Shown: one piece after another, positions 25,659 to 32,804 of the stretch | How the letters are laid out: each line of letters opens with the position of its first letter | Numbering within the stretch: position 1 is the first letter of the stretch | Source of the DNA: Clostridiaceae bacterium | GTDB taxonomy: Bacteria; Bacillota; Clostridia; Acetivibrionales; DTU013 | Assembly: GCA_012519745.1 (NCBI GenBank) | Contig: JAAYPO010000091.1 | Location: 1 to 33,182 of the forward strand | DNA: 33,182 nucleotides | Direction of reading: 5' to 3' | Notes under the pieces: model-generated | Database searches by the model: none | Told to the model about the DNA's origin: nothing | Seen by the model: the letters and a program-made list of their open reading frames with translations, nothing else | Translations under genes and position numbers: made by a program

Positions 25659-25928
25659 CTAGTTATTTTCACCCATGTCCGAAAGCAGATAGCTTTCCAG
25701 CTCAGACGCCGCTTCGGCTTCATCCTCGCCTTCAACCTGAAGGGATACCACAGTACCCTTCCCTATTCCCAGCGACAGCACGCCAAGCAGACTCTTGCCG
25801 TTTGCCTTTCTTTCGCCGTTGGCTATCCAGATGCTGGCTTTATAGCCGGACGCCTTCTGTATAAATAGAGCTGCCGATTTTGACTGCAGTCCCTGAGGAT
25901 TCGTTATTGTAATTTCTTTTATTAACAT
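25659..25928 (-). CDS. HPr-family protein with Gln15 and Ser46 (Crh-like)
   Basis: The 89-residue protein has the HPr fold sequence: NPQGLQSKSAALFIQKAS and NGKSLLGVLSLGIGKGT. In HPr, residue 15 is the histidine phosphorylated by enzyme I; here it is Gln15, and Arg17/Pro18 are Lys17/Ser18. Ser46, the HPr kinase site, is kept in GKSLLGVL. This combination is that of Crh, a catabolite-repression cofactor of CcpA that cannot carry sugar phosphate. So it is probably regulatory rather than a PTS carrier, though that is inference. The ATG is preceded by CGGAGG at 8 nt and an extended -10 at 25971-25979. It is directly upstream of, and coupled to, uvrC. Confidence 0.88.
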   Translation of the reverse strand: MLIKEITITNPQGLQSKSAALFIQKASGYKASIWIANGERKANGKSLLGVLSLGIGKGTVVSLQVEGEDEAEAASELESYLLSDMGENN

Positions 25929-25970
25929 TTTTCAACCTCCGTACATTTATCCTTTCCTCTGTTGCCACCA

Positions 25971-25979
25971 ATTATAGCA
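25971..25979 (-). promoter_or_regulatory. Extended -10 promoter of the HPr-like gene and uvrC
   Basis: The minus strand reads TGCTATAAT, an extended -10 (TGnTATAAT). No good -35 is visible at 17 bp (TGGCAC is the nearest). The leader would be about 35 nt. Confidence 0.5.
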
Positions 25980-26086
25980 AATGTCTGGTAATTGTGCCAT
26001 ACAAATATTAGGTCCTTCAATGCCTGTACCGCACATATATATTACAATATCAGAATATAAACAGCAACAAAAAACTGCTTGTGCAG

Positions 26087-26120
26087 CAAAAAGAGAGCAT
26101 AGACGAAAATATGCCCTCTC
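26087..26120 (-). terminator. Terminator of the sigma/anti-sigma operon
   Basis: On the minus strand GAGAGGGCATA pairs with TATGCTCTC (two-base bulge), loop of 8, followed by TTTTTG. It lies about 35 nt past the last gene of the operon. Confidence 0.65.
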
Positions 26121-26154
26121 ACTCGTATTTCTCAGCCCCTGCTGCTTGTTCCTG

Positions 26155-27114
26155 TCATTCTGCTTTCCCGGTCTCAGGCTTCTTCTCTTCCGGTCCGGGT
26201 GCTGTGTCCTTCGCTCCTGACCTGCTGCCTTTCAGATAATACTGCTCGGCCATTATGCCCAGACCCAGGGAATAAATGAAAATGCTTATTATCCCGATAA
26301 TTATCACACTCAACAAAATACTCTGCTGAGGTATCAAAAATATTATTATCAGCTTAACAAGGGTCACGGTCACAAGTCCCGTTATAAACTCTGCATGAAT
26401 GCTGTTCTTAGGGCTGAAGGACTTTAGTATCTTCCTTCCCAGATACATGAATGCCGGTATTGAGGCCACCAGCAGAAGTATTATATAAAGAAGGGGTGCG
26501 ACCAGGGTCAGCAGTAATATCAGCAGAAGTGCGCTCGCCCCTGTAAAGGCAAGTATACCGAGTATTATCTTTCTGCTGAAGCTCCTGTCCAGTCTTTTTG
26601 ATATGCTGATATACCTTTTGCGTGATATCAGCAATGAAAGCATACCTATGATAAACACTGCCAGCGTAAACAGCAGCACTATGATGAGTCTCAGATATGA
26701 GAACGCCCCTATGTCAAGGTTCATGGCCTCGCCAAGTATCCTTACCTCCTGCCCGCTTATGACTGCGCTGCCTGACTTGGTCAGAGAGCCAATGGTGATA
26801 ACATCCCCCATGACCTGCGCATCCTCATGCAGTACAGTGTTGCCAAACAGTGATACGACCTGTCCGGACACCACCGAATTGACGACAGCATCTCCAAATA
26901 CAGTGATAACATGGCCTCCGACCTTACTGTTGACTGTGACGTCTCCCAGCACGAATACTGCATTACCCTGGATCGGTTCTGAAATCACAGCATCCTCAAG
27001 TATACGGATCCTGTCTCCGCCTTCTGAGCGGACATAAATGCCCTCTGCTGCAGCGGGAACGGCTAAAGTCATTAAGATCATACAAAGGGCAAGAAGCGCT
27101 GCCAGTCTTTTCAT
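26155..27114 (-). CDS. Bactofilin-like beta-helical membrane protein
   Basis: The 319-residue protein starts with a signal peptide (MKRLAALLALCMILMTLAVPAAA). Residues 30-130 are regular hydrophobic strand repeats with Gly-Asp turns (VFVLGDVTVNS, VITVFGDAVVNS, VVSLFGNTVL, VMGDVITIG), spaced about 18-20 residues, as in polymer-forming bactofilin-type beta-helices. The second half has about five membrane helices (LRLIIVLLFTLAVFIIGMLSLL onward) and a charged C-terminus. The combination of an extracellular beta-helix and a membrane half is typical of polymer-forming cytoskeletal proteins fused to a membrane domain; function unknown. It overlaps the anti-sigma gene by 4 nt (ATGA), so it is the third gene of the sigma operon and a likely regulon effector or partner. 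Confidence 0.8.
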   Translation of the reverse strand: MKRLAALLALCMILMTLAVPAAAEGIYVRSEGGDRIRILEDAVISEPIQGNAVFVLGDVTVNSKVGGHVITVFGDAVVNSVVSGQVVSLFGNTVLHEDAQVMGDVITIGSLTKSGSAVISGQEVRILGEAMNLDIGAFSYLRLIIVLLFTLAVFIIGMLSLLISRKRYISISKRLDRSFSRKIILGILAFTGASALLLILLLTLVAPLLYIILLLVASIPAFMYLGRKILKSFSPKNSIHAEFITGLVTVTLVKLIIIFLIPQQSILLSVIIIGIISIFIYSLGLGIMAEQYYLKGSRSGAKDTAPGPEEKKPETGKAE

Positions 27115-27689
27115 TCAGTTTCCTCCCCGCTGTGCGTACCGACATAATGGAGCAGCCTCTGTATGACAAACAGCATAGCCAGCAATACGATGAACACATA
27201 GTAGTATGATTTGAAGATAGAGAATGAAACTTCTATCACTGCCAGCAGGGCGCTTCCAAGCAGTACGAAAATATCCTCCACCACCCCTATGACCGCTTCG
27301 GTGGCACTGGAGAAGGAACTGAAATACTCTCCGAGCTTCTCAAAAGCACTGAATAAACTGACCTGCTTCAGATCCGCCACGAAAACCAGCAATAGAACGA
27401 TGGACAATGCCATTGCTCCATTATACAGCCAGACTATCGTCTTTGCATTCTTTTCCCTGCGCTCTTTCTCGATGATGGCTACCTTGTCCATGACCTTTGC
27501 TTCAAAATCAGCCGGAGGTTCTATCTCTTCCTTTGTATCAAGTGTTGTGAAGATGGCTTTCATGCAATTGAACTCAGCATTGCATTCACTGCATTTATCC
27601 AAATGCTCTTTGAACTGTACGCTCTCGGCTTCCTTCAGGTCCCCGTCAAAATGCTTCATTATATATTCCTTTGATATATCACAGTTCAT
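27111..27689 (-). CDS. Zinc anti-sigma factor (membrane anchored)
   Basis: The 192-residue protein has an N-terminal zf-HC2/ZAS-type anti-sigma domain with His29-x3-Cys33-x2-Cys36 (HLDKCSEC) and a Cys3 in the expected position, giving the zinc site that binds the sigma factor. A helix at about 85-105 and two more near the C-terminus (about 135-180) anchor it in the membrane, with extracytoplasmic loops between. It overlaps the sigma gene by 4 nt and the next gene by 4 nt, so the three are translated as a unit. It should hold the sigma factor inactive until an envelope or redox signal arrives. Confidence 0.88.
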   Translation of the reverse strand: MNCDISKEYIMKHFDGDLKEAESVQFKEHLDKCSECNAEFNCMKAIFTTLDTKEEIEPPADFEAKVMDKVAIIEKERREKNAKTIVWLYNGAMALSIVLLLVFVADLKQVSLFSAFEKLGEYFSSFSSATEAVIGVVEDIFVLLGSALLAVIEVSFSIFKSYYYVFIVLLAMLFVIQRLLHYVGTHSGEETE

Positions 27690-28240
27690 AACGCCTCCTC
27701 CTTTCTATCTGGCATCAGTGCCTCTCTCAGCATCAGCCTTGCCCGGTAAAGCCTGTTTTTAATTATAGTCATCGGTTCTCCCAGAACCTTTGTCATCTCT
27801 TCATAGGACAATCCGTTTTGATGGAATAAAATAATCGGCGTTCTGTATTTTTCCGGCAATGACTGTATGGCCCTGCGTATCCGTTCAGAACGTTCCTTTT
27901 GCAGATAGCAGGTCTCCGGTGTATCTACGCCGTCCGAAAAATCCTCGATCTCCTCTATTGGCTGTGAGTTTACTCTCTTTTTTCGGTGTATGTCAAGGCA
28001 GAGATTAGTTGTTATGCGCACAGCCCAGGTAGAAAATTTGTATTCAGGATTGTAGCGGTCGAGGGCCTTGTAGATCCTGATGAATACCTCCTGGGAGATG
28101 TCGCTGATCTCTTCCTTGTCATTTATCATATTATATACGACGCTGAATATCAACTTTTTATATCGTGTCACAAGCTCTTCAAAATACTCCTGCTGCCCTG
28201 CCAGACACTTTTGTATCAAATCATAGTCGGTCAGCTCCAA
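27686..28240 (-). CDS. ECF RNA polymerase sigma factor (SigW-like)
   Basis: The 184-residue protein has sigma region 2 (ELVTRYKKLIFSVVYNMINDKEEISDISQEVFIRIYKAL) with the -10 recognition FSTWAVRITTNLCLDIHRKK, and region 4 (SLPEKYRTPIILFHQNGLSYEEMTKVLG...IKNRLYRARLMLRE). The start is a TTG at 28240; GGTGG precedes it by 11 nt, and no in-frame ATG lies upstream. A promoter with a perfect -10 is at 28269-28297; no ECF-type (GGAAC-N-CGTC) autoregulatory promoter was recognised. It heads the operon with its anti-sigma and a bactofilin-like protein. Confidence 0.93.
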   Translation of the reverse strand: MELTDYDLIQKCLAGQQEYFEELVTRYKKLIFSVVYNMINDKEEISDISQEVFIRIYKALDRYNPEYKFSTWAVRITTNLCLDIHRKKRVNSQPIEEIEDFSDGVDTPETCYLQKERSERIRRAIQSLPEKYRTPIILFHQNGLSYEEMTKVLGEPMTIIKNRLYRARLMLREALMPDRKEEAL

Positions 28241-28268
28241 ACGGTTCTCACCACCTTGCCTATATATG

Positions 28269-28297
28269 ATTATACGACAAAGCGGCCTCCATGTCTT
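28269..28297 (-). promoter_or_regulatory. Promoter of the sigma operon
   Basis: On the minus strand AAGACA (28297-28292), 17-bp spacer, perfect TATAAT (28274-28269). This would start transcription near 28262, about 20 nt before the TTG. Confidence 0.5.
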
Positions 28298-28326
28298 ATT
28301 ATTTAGCAGAAATTATGATACAATGT

Positions 28327-28340
28327 GAGGGGACAGTCCT
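28327..28340. repeat. Dispersed repeat copy (GAGGGGACAGTCCT)
   Basis: GGGGACAGTCCT, matching the GGGGACAGTTCTC consensus at 10 of the first 11 bases. It lies upstream of the DUF192 gene, opposite in orientation to the copy at 28793. Confidence 0.5.
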
Positions 28341-28425
28341 GCTAAAGCAAGCAAATATCGCTTTCGGCTGCGGAATGTCCTCTTCCAAAGCCAGGCTGCC
28401 TGTAAAGGAGTGTCCCTTTCTGCTT

Positions 28426-28764
28426 ATGATTATAAAAAATGCTACCCGAAAAACAATACTTGCAAACAAATGTGAACTCGCCGCATCCTTCTTTTCACGG
28501 CTGAAGGGACTGCAGTTCAGAAGAGAGCTGCCCAAAGGAACCGGTCTGCTGATAACACCATGTGATTCTATCCATATGTTTTTCATGAGATTTCCTATCG
28601 ATGCCATTTTTATAGACTCGAATAACAGGATCGTTTATATTGAACATAATATAAAGCCCTGGAGGATCTCCAGGGTTGTAAAAGACGCACGCAGCGTACT
28701 CGAGCTTCCATCCGGTACCGCTTTGTCTACAGGCTCTGAAATAGGAGATATCCTTGAGATGTGA
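28426..28764 (+). CDS. DUF192 family protein
   Basis: The 112-residue protein matches the DUF192 family: FFSRLKGLQFRRELPKGTGLLITPCDSIHMFFMRFPIDAIFID and DARSVLELPSGTA. DUF192 proteins are small and often exported in other bacteria; their role is not known. I take the ATG at 28426, where the family begins (MIIKNATRKT), over a longer frame from 28291 whose extra residues include the repeat. The nearest ribosome site, AAAGGAG (about 28404-28410), is 15 nt away, longer than usual, and can pair with the CCCTTT that follows. Flanked by inverted dispersed repeats at 28327 and 28793. Confidence 0.85.
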   Translation: MIIKNATRKTILANKCELAASFFSRLKGLQFRRELPKGTGLLITPCDSIHMFFMRFPIDAIFIDSNNRIVYIEHNIKPWRISRVVKDARSVLELPSGTALSTGSEIGDILEM

Positions 28765-28792
28765 ACTGACACGTGACCCGCCCCTCTGACAT

Positions 28793-28807
28793 GAGAACTG
28801 TCCCCTG
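28793..28807. repeat. Dispersed repeat copy (GAGAACTGTCCCCTGA)
   Basis: GAGAACTGTCCCC is the exact complement of the repeat at 23785-23797. A related GTGAACTGACACGTGAC precedes it at about 28761-28777. It lies between the DUF192 stop and the rimI stop. Confidence 0.6.
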
Positions 28808-28843
28808 ATCAGGGCCTGCGCTTTGCTGATGTGCCCCGGCCTG

Positions 28844-29296
28844 TCATTCCAGCCGCTTCCACATTATTATCGCATCCTCATTGTTGTCTGCATAATACCT
28901 TTTGCGCATCCCGCCGTCACTGAACCCGTATTTGCGGTATAATGCCTGAGCACTGAGATTGCTCCTTCTGACCTCCAGCGTTAGAGCTGTCAGTCCGCGG
29001 CTTTTTGCCTCTTCCAGCAACACCTCCATCAGCGCGCTTCCCAGGCCGCTTTGCCTGAATTCCGGATGCACCGCGATATTGGTGATGTGCCCCTCATCCA
29101 GCACCTGCCACATGCCGCCATATCCCACAGCCCTTCCGCCAATCACTGCACAGTAGTATACCGCAGCTTCATTATTCACAAATTCATCCGTTATGGACTG
29201 TTGGGACCAGGGTATTTTAAAGCAGAGCTTCTCGACTTTCATTATATCTTCGATATGCTCCCGGCCTGCTCTTACAATGCTCATATCATTCAGCAT
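28844..29296 (-). CDS. rimI: Ribosomal-protein-alanine acetyltransferase RimI
   Basis: GNAT N-acetyltransferase that modifies the N-terminus of ribosomal protein S18, often encoded with tsaB. From the ATG at 29296 it has 150 residues, the usual length, with the acetyl-CoA-binding RQSGLGSALMEVLLEEA and the C-terminal ALYRKYGFSDGGMRKRYY. This start is preferred because CCGGAGG lies 11 nt before it, inside the end of tsaB; a longer frame from 29353 runs into tsaB by 50 nt and lacks a ribosome site. It begins 7 nt after the tsaB stop codon. Confidence 0.93.
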   Translation of the reverse strand: MLNDMSIVRAGREHIEDIMKVEKLCFKIPWSQQSITDEFVNNEAAVYYCAVIGGRAVGYGGMWQVLDEGHITNIAVHPEFRQSGLGSALMEVLLEEAKSRGLTALTLEVRRSNLSAQALYRKYGFSDGGMRKRYYADNNEDAIIMWKRLE

Positions 29297-29303
29297 GTTT
29301 CCG

Positions 29304-30044
29304 TCAACCTCCGGAGCATTGGGTGTCATTGTCGATTTTCTGCTTTTTCGCATACTCTCTTTCAGCCTGTGACGGCCGAAGATAGAATGGCTTCAATTCC
29401 GTCTGATCCATGCTCTCTCCTGTGGTATGACGCAAAAGAGCCAGCTTGGCCGCAGATGCCGCCATTTGCTGCAGTGTGAAGTCAGGCATGAACAGACAGC
29501 GGTCATTCAGCTCTATTTTCAGGAAATCTCTGTGCAGCAATACTCCGTCACCTGTGAACAGGATCCTTACATTCTCATATTTTTCTTCAAACAGCTTGAC
29601 CAATTCGGATACATGGAGTCCCATATAGCCCGACTGGTTGGTCATCATGCCATTCTGAGGCCTGTAGATCGCTGTATAGACCTGATTGTTCCTTGCGTCC
29701 ATTATAGGGCATACAACAGTATCCTCTGCTGCCACAGCGGCATTTGCCAGCGCATCCAGAGAGGTGATTCCTGCGACAGGCTTATCCAGGGCATATGCCA
29801 GTGACTTTATCGTTGTCACACCGATACGAAGACCGGTAAATGAACCGGGGCCTGTCACTGCCGCATATACATCGATATCCCCAGGCGTGAGCTTTAGGCT
29901 GCCCAGCAGCTCCTTCAGCATGGGGACCAGTTTTTGTGAGTGGGTCTTCATATCCTTGATCAAAAATTCAGCCAGCAGCCCTTTTTCATCAACTACGGCT
30001 ATCCCCGCAGTGGCCGTGGAGGTGTCAACGGCAAGGGATCTCAT
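29304..30044 (-). CDS. tsaB: t6A synthesis protein TsaB
   Basis: Non-catalytic partner of TsaD in the t6A complex. From the ATG at 30044 the 246-residue protein begins MRSLAVDTSTATAGIAVVD and has YAAVTGPGSFTGLRIGVTTIKSLA, family hallmarks, with PIMDARNNQVYTAIY in the middle. GGGAGG lies 8 nt before the start; the longer frame from 30071 is not supported. It overlaps the end of tsaE by 20 nt and precedes rimI. The order tsaE-tsaB-rimI is common in Firmicutes. Confidence 0.95.
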   Translation of the reverse strand: MRSLAVDTSTATAGIAVVDEKGLLAEFLIKDMKTHSQKLVPMLKELLGSLKLTPGDIDVYAAVTGPGSFTGLRIGVTTIKSLAYALDKPVAGITSLDALANAAVAAEDTVVCPIMDARNNQVYTAIYRPQNGMMTNQSGYMGLHVSELVKLFEEKYENVRILFTGDGVLLHRDFLKIELNDRCLFMPDFTLQQMAASAAKLALLRHTTGESMDQTELKPFYLRPSQAEREYAKKQKIDNDTQCSGG

Positions 30045-30504
30045 CGGCAAGCCTCCCTTCATACTCTGCATACCTGCTTCCTATAAAGCTGATTGTGATC
30101 AGCCTGCTGTCCATATCGTCTCTGTCATCCTTCTCGATATTTATTTCGATCCGTTCCTCAGGAAGTATTTCCTTTATGATATCTGCCCATTCAATGACGG
30201 TTACACCATCACCGCCGATGTATTCATCATATCCGGTGTCGAACATCTCCTCCGGGCCTCCAATCCTGTAGACATCAAAATGATATAGCGGAAGCCTTCC
30301 CTCATATTCATTTACGATAGTAAAGGTAGGACTGGTGATATACCCGCCGATTTCAAGACCGGCTGCAATCCCGCCGGTAAGGGCTGTCTTCCCGGTTCCA
30401 AGTTCGCCTGTAAGGCACACATCGTCACCCTTTTGCAGTATCCTCCCAAGCTTTTTCCCCAGCTCTGCAGTTTCGCCAACTGAGCCCGCATGGAATCTAA
30501 TCAT
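30025..30504 (-). CDS. tsaE: t6A synthesis ATPase TsaE
   Basis: P-loop ATPase of the t6A complex. The 159-residue protein has Walker A GELGTGKT (33-40), SPTFTIVNEYEG, LYHFDVYRI and VIEWAD, as expected. Its ATG overlaps the amidohydrolase stop codon (ATGA at 30501-30504), so it is translationally coupled to that gene, and it overlaps tsaB by 20 nt. No own ribosome site is evident. Confidence 0.95.
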   Translation of the reverse strand: MIRFHAGSVGETAELGKKLGRILQKGDDVCLTGELGTGKTALTGGIAAGLEIGGYITSPTFTIVNEYEGRLPLYHFDVYRIGGPEEMFDTGYDEYIGGDGVTVIEWADIIKEILPEERIEINIEKDDRDDMDSRLITISFIGSRYAEYEGRLADEIPCR

Positions 30505-31679
30505 ACGCCCACGACCACCTGCCCGTTAATAATCGTATACAGGATCTTTGACCTCAGCTCCAGCGGATGCCCGTCCATAATGATTATGTCGGCATCCTTT
30601 CCGACTGCCAGACTTCCCACCCTGTCGTCTATCCCGGTGATCTCGGCAGCGTTTATGGTAATAGCTCTGAGCGCCTCCGTCTCATCCATTCCCTCTCTGA
30701 CTGCAACAGCTGCGCAAAGGGGCAGATACTGGACCGGAGTACAGGGATGGTCTGTCATTATCGCGATTTTCAGGCCGGCCTTCGAGAGTATTCCCGGTGC
30801 CTTTATACTCTGGTTTCTCAATTCTATTTTTGACCTGTCATTCAGAAAAGGACCTGTGATCACGCTGACATTTTCCTCACGCAGTATATCTGTGATCAAA
30901 TGACCCTCTGTACAGTGCTCTATTGTGATCCTTAGCCCGAATTCCTTGGCGATCCTCAACGCAGTAAGTATGTCATCCGCCCTGTGGGCATGCGCCTTTA
31001 AAGGTATCTCCCTGTTCAGCAGCTTCAGCAGCGCCTCCATTTTCATATCATAGTCCGGCTTGTCGTAATTCTCACTGTCCCGCTGATGATCGTCAAGCAT
31101 CTTCTTGTATTCAGCCGCCTTCATTAGATTCTCCCTCAGAAGCGCAGCCGTGGCCATCCTTGTCATAGGGGTCTGCCTTTTTTCGTGATAGACTGTTTTG
31201 GGGTTTTCTCCAAAAGCGGCCTTCATGGCTATCGGCTCCCTGATGACCATATCCTCCACTCTGCGGCCAAATGTCTTTAGAGCCGCAAACTGGCCGCCTA
31301 TGACATTTGCACTGCCGGGGCCGGTAACGACAGTCGTTACCCCGTTCTCCCTGGCTTCTGCAAAAGCCCTGTCTGCATGATATATCGCATCGATCGCCCG
31401 CAGATGAGGTGTGATAGGGTCTGTCATCTCATTGCCGTCATCGCCTTCAAAGCCTACCGCATCCTCCCACATCCCTATATGGCAATGGGCATCCACAAAG
31501 CCGGGCAGAACATAGCAGCCCTTTGCATCTATGACTTCAGAGCTTGCCGCCTCCAGCCTTGCCAGCTCAGCAGCATCATCGCCCAGCGCTGTTATTTTTT
31601 CCCCATCCGCCGCAATATATCCGTTTTTATAGTCAACTCCTGCCATAGTGAGCAGCTTCGCATTTTTTATCAGTATCAT
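30501..31679 (-). CDS. Metal-dependent amidohydrolase (imidazolonepropionase-like)
   Basis: The 392-residue protein is an amidohydrolase-superfamily enzyme: composite N- and C-terminal beta-sandwich (ADGEKITALGDD; AVGKDADIIIMDG), metal-binding HCH (His65, His67 in VDAHCHIG), LKAHAHRADDI, IEHCTEGH and TDHPCTPV with a catalytic Asp. The start at 31679 is chosen from the AGGAGGTC 4-6 nt upstream; a frame from 31706 is longer by nine residues. Substrate cannot be assigned; members include imidazolonepropionase- and dipeptidase-like enzymes. It heads the operon leading to tsaE, tsaB and rimI, driven by the promoter at 31715-31743. Confidence 0.92.
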   Translation of the reverse strand: MILIKNAKLLTMAGVDYKNGYIAADGEKITALGDDAAELARLEAASSEVIDAKGCYVLPGFVDAHCHIGMWEDAVGFEGDDGNEMTDPITPHLRAIDAIYHADRAFAEARENGVTTVVTGPGSANVIGGQFAALKTFGRRVEDMVIREPIAMKAAFGENPKTVYHEKRQTPMTRMATAALLRENLMKAAEYKKMLDDHQRDSENYDKPDYDMKMEALLKLLNREIPLKAHAHRADDILTALRIAKEFGLRITIEHCTEGHLITDILREENVSVITGPFLNDRSKIELRNQSIKAPGILSKAGLKIAIMTDHPCTPVQYLPLCAAVAVREGMDETEALRAITINAAEITGIDDRVGSLAVGKDADIIIMDGHPLELRSKILYTIINGQVVVGV

Positions 31680-31714
31680 TATTGACCTCCTGTAATCAAA
31701 AAACAACTTCTTTC

Positions 31715-31743
31715 ATTGTAGTCAAGGTCCGGCTCCCTTTCAA
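31715..31743 (-). promoter_or_regulatory. Promoter of the amidohydrolase-tsaE-tsaB-rimI operon
   Basis: On the minus strand TTGAAA (31743-31738), 17-bp spacer, TACAAT (31720-31715). A TTGACT overlapping the spacer is an alternative -35 but has no good -10. The leader is about 30 nt. Confidence 0.6.
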
Positions 31744-31806
31744 GTGCTTCTTTATTCTTCCCGGAAAACTATTTCACACATGAGGGTAAGCTTATGATAC
31801 ATGCCA

Positions 31807-32042
31807 TCACAGCCCTCTTGATTTTTCCCACTGCATTTCCTTCTGCTTCACCTGCAGGGAAAGGATAATGCCGTCAACGATTTCCTTTATCTTGCTGACT
31901 TCGTCAATGCTGCGGGGCAGTATCGGCGGACGCTCCAGCCATACCATTTGCATGCCTTCAGGATATATGCTCTCTGTCCCCAATAGGCGTAATGCTGCCT
32001 TTCTTCCTCAGTGAACTTCACAGGGAGAATGTATTTTTCCAT
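31807..32042 (-). pseudogene. Small gene broken by a one-base frameshift
   Basis: The start, MEKYILPVKFTEEE, reads from an ATG at 32042. It runs on in the initial frame only to 31887, but a -1 shift at the TTT run (32000-32002; GAAGAAAGG on the minus strand) opens a frame that continues KAALRLLGTESIYPEGMQM... and ends ...QWEKSRGL at the TGA at 31807-31809. Joined, the protein would have 78 residues with an acidic middle (RSIDEVSKIKEIVDG). Restoring one A in the run (AAAA instead of AAA) makes the frame whole, so a single deletion in this genome, or an error in the sequence, is likely. No family is recognised. An AGGAG lies 12 nt before the ATG. Confidence 0.55.
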
Positions 32043-32170
32043 GTTTTCTCTATAGCTCCTGAAATATGATACATATATTCTATACTGTTGGAACTGCACA
32101 TGCAAATACTTCACACTGACAGCAGGAATGTTTTTTGTAAAAGTGTGTCAGAATCAAACCCATACATGCA
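32043..32170. other. Intergenic spacer
   Basis: Apart from the ribosome site of the broken gene (CAGGAG) I see no gene, promoter or RNA here. Confidence 0.5.
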
Positions 32171-32194
32171 AAAAGGCTGCCTAAGCAGCCTTTT
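32171..32194 (-). terminator. Terminator overlapping the stop of the small gene
   Basis: AAAAGGCTGC (32171-32180) and GCAGCCTTTT (32185-32194) form a 10-bp stem with a 4-nt loop. On the minus strand the 5' arm encodes the last codons (KAA) and the stop codon lies in the loop, so the last codons of the ORF and the terminator share bases. Confidence 0.75.
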
Positions 32195-32417
32195 GTGACA
32201 GTTGAGGCATCGATGGATCCAAACTGTCCGAATATCTGAGTTTCTCTTCCGCCAAAGCTTTTTCTATATCCGCTTTCCATTCTATTACACGATCTCTGAT
32301 GTAAGGCGTATATTTATCCTGAAATACCTCAAAAGCTGTCAACGCTGTCTTAGCATCGACCTTTGCCTTAAGTAGTTTTCTCTGCGCCAAGATCGCACCG
32401 ATCATACTGGTATACAT
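32181..32417 (-). CDS. Small helical protein, unknown function
   Basis: I do not recognise this 78-residue protein. It is charged and probably mostly alpha-helical (LAQRKLLKAKVDAKTALTAF, EWKADIEKALAEEKL), without signal peptide or membrane helix. Upstream of the ATG at 32417 there is only a weak AAGAAA, so the start is uncertain; ATG at 32405 is an alternative. The terminator that overlaps its stop codon supports a real, transcribed gene. Its neighbour downstream is the broken 78-codon gene. Confidence 0.6.
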   Translation of the reverse strand: MYTSMIGAILAQRKLLKAKVDAKTALTAFEVFQDKYTPYIRDRVIEWKADIEKALAEEKLRYSDSLDPSMPQLSQKAA

Positions 32418-32734
32418 TTTCTTATTGATACTCTTATCATTGCGATTGGTACATCCTCATAATAATTTGCATGATTCATTTCATCCGGTAGGTTTTTTAT
32501 ATGATACGCCTTAATGAAACCAAAATCTTCACATAATTATCCTCTCACACCAACATATATGGACGTATCGAAACTTCCTTATTCCCCTAAACTGAATATA
32601 ATACCGGCGTGTCACCCTCTCATTTTGTTTTCAATAAGGAATCTGTTCTATCGATCCATTCGTCTATTATCGTCGATTTTTTCCCTTGTTCACAACCGTT
32701 CATCACGTTCCAGGCACACGTTCCAGGGGCAAAT

Positions 32735-32765
32735 AAAAACCCCAGAAACACTGAGGTTTCTGAGG
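32735..32765 (-). terminator. Minus-strand terminator downstream of the repeat array
   Basis: On the minus strand CCTCAGAAAC (32765-32756) pairs with GTTTCTGGGG (32749-32740) with one mismatch, loop of 6, followed by TTTTTATTT. It implies a transcript coming from the repeat region, although no gene is there. Confidence 0.65.
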
Positions 32766-32804
32766 TCTGTAAGCTCTTTGAAATAATCTTGTGATGTCCT
32801 TTCC

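Noticed and set aside
28291-28425. Upstream extension of DUF192
   Set aside because: The extra 45 codons lie over the dispersed repeat and do not look like the family, which begins at MIIKN.
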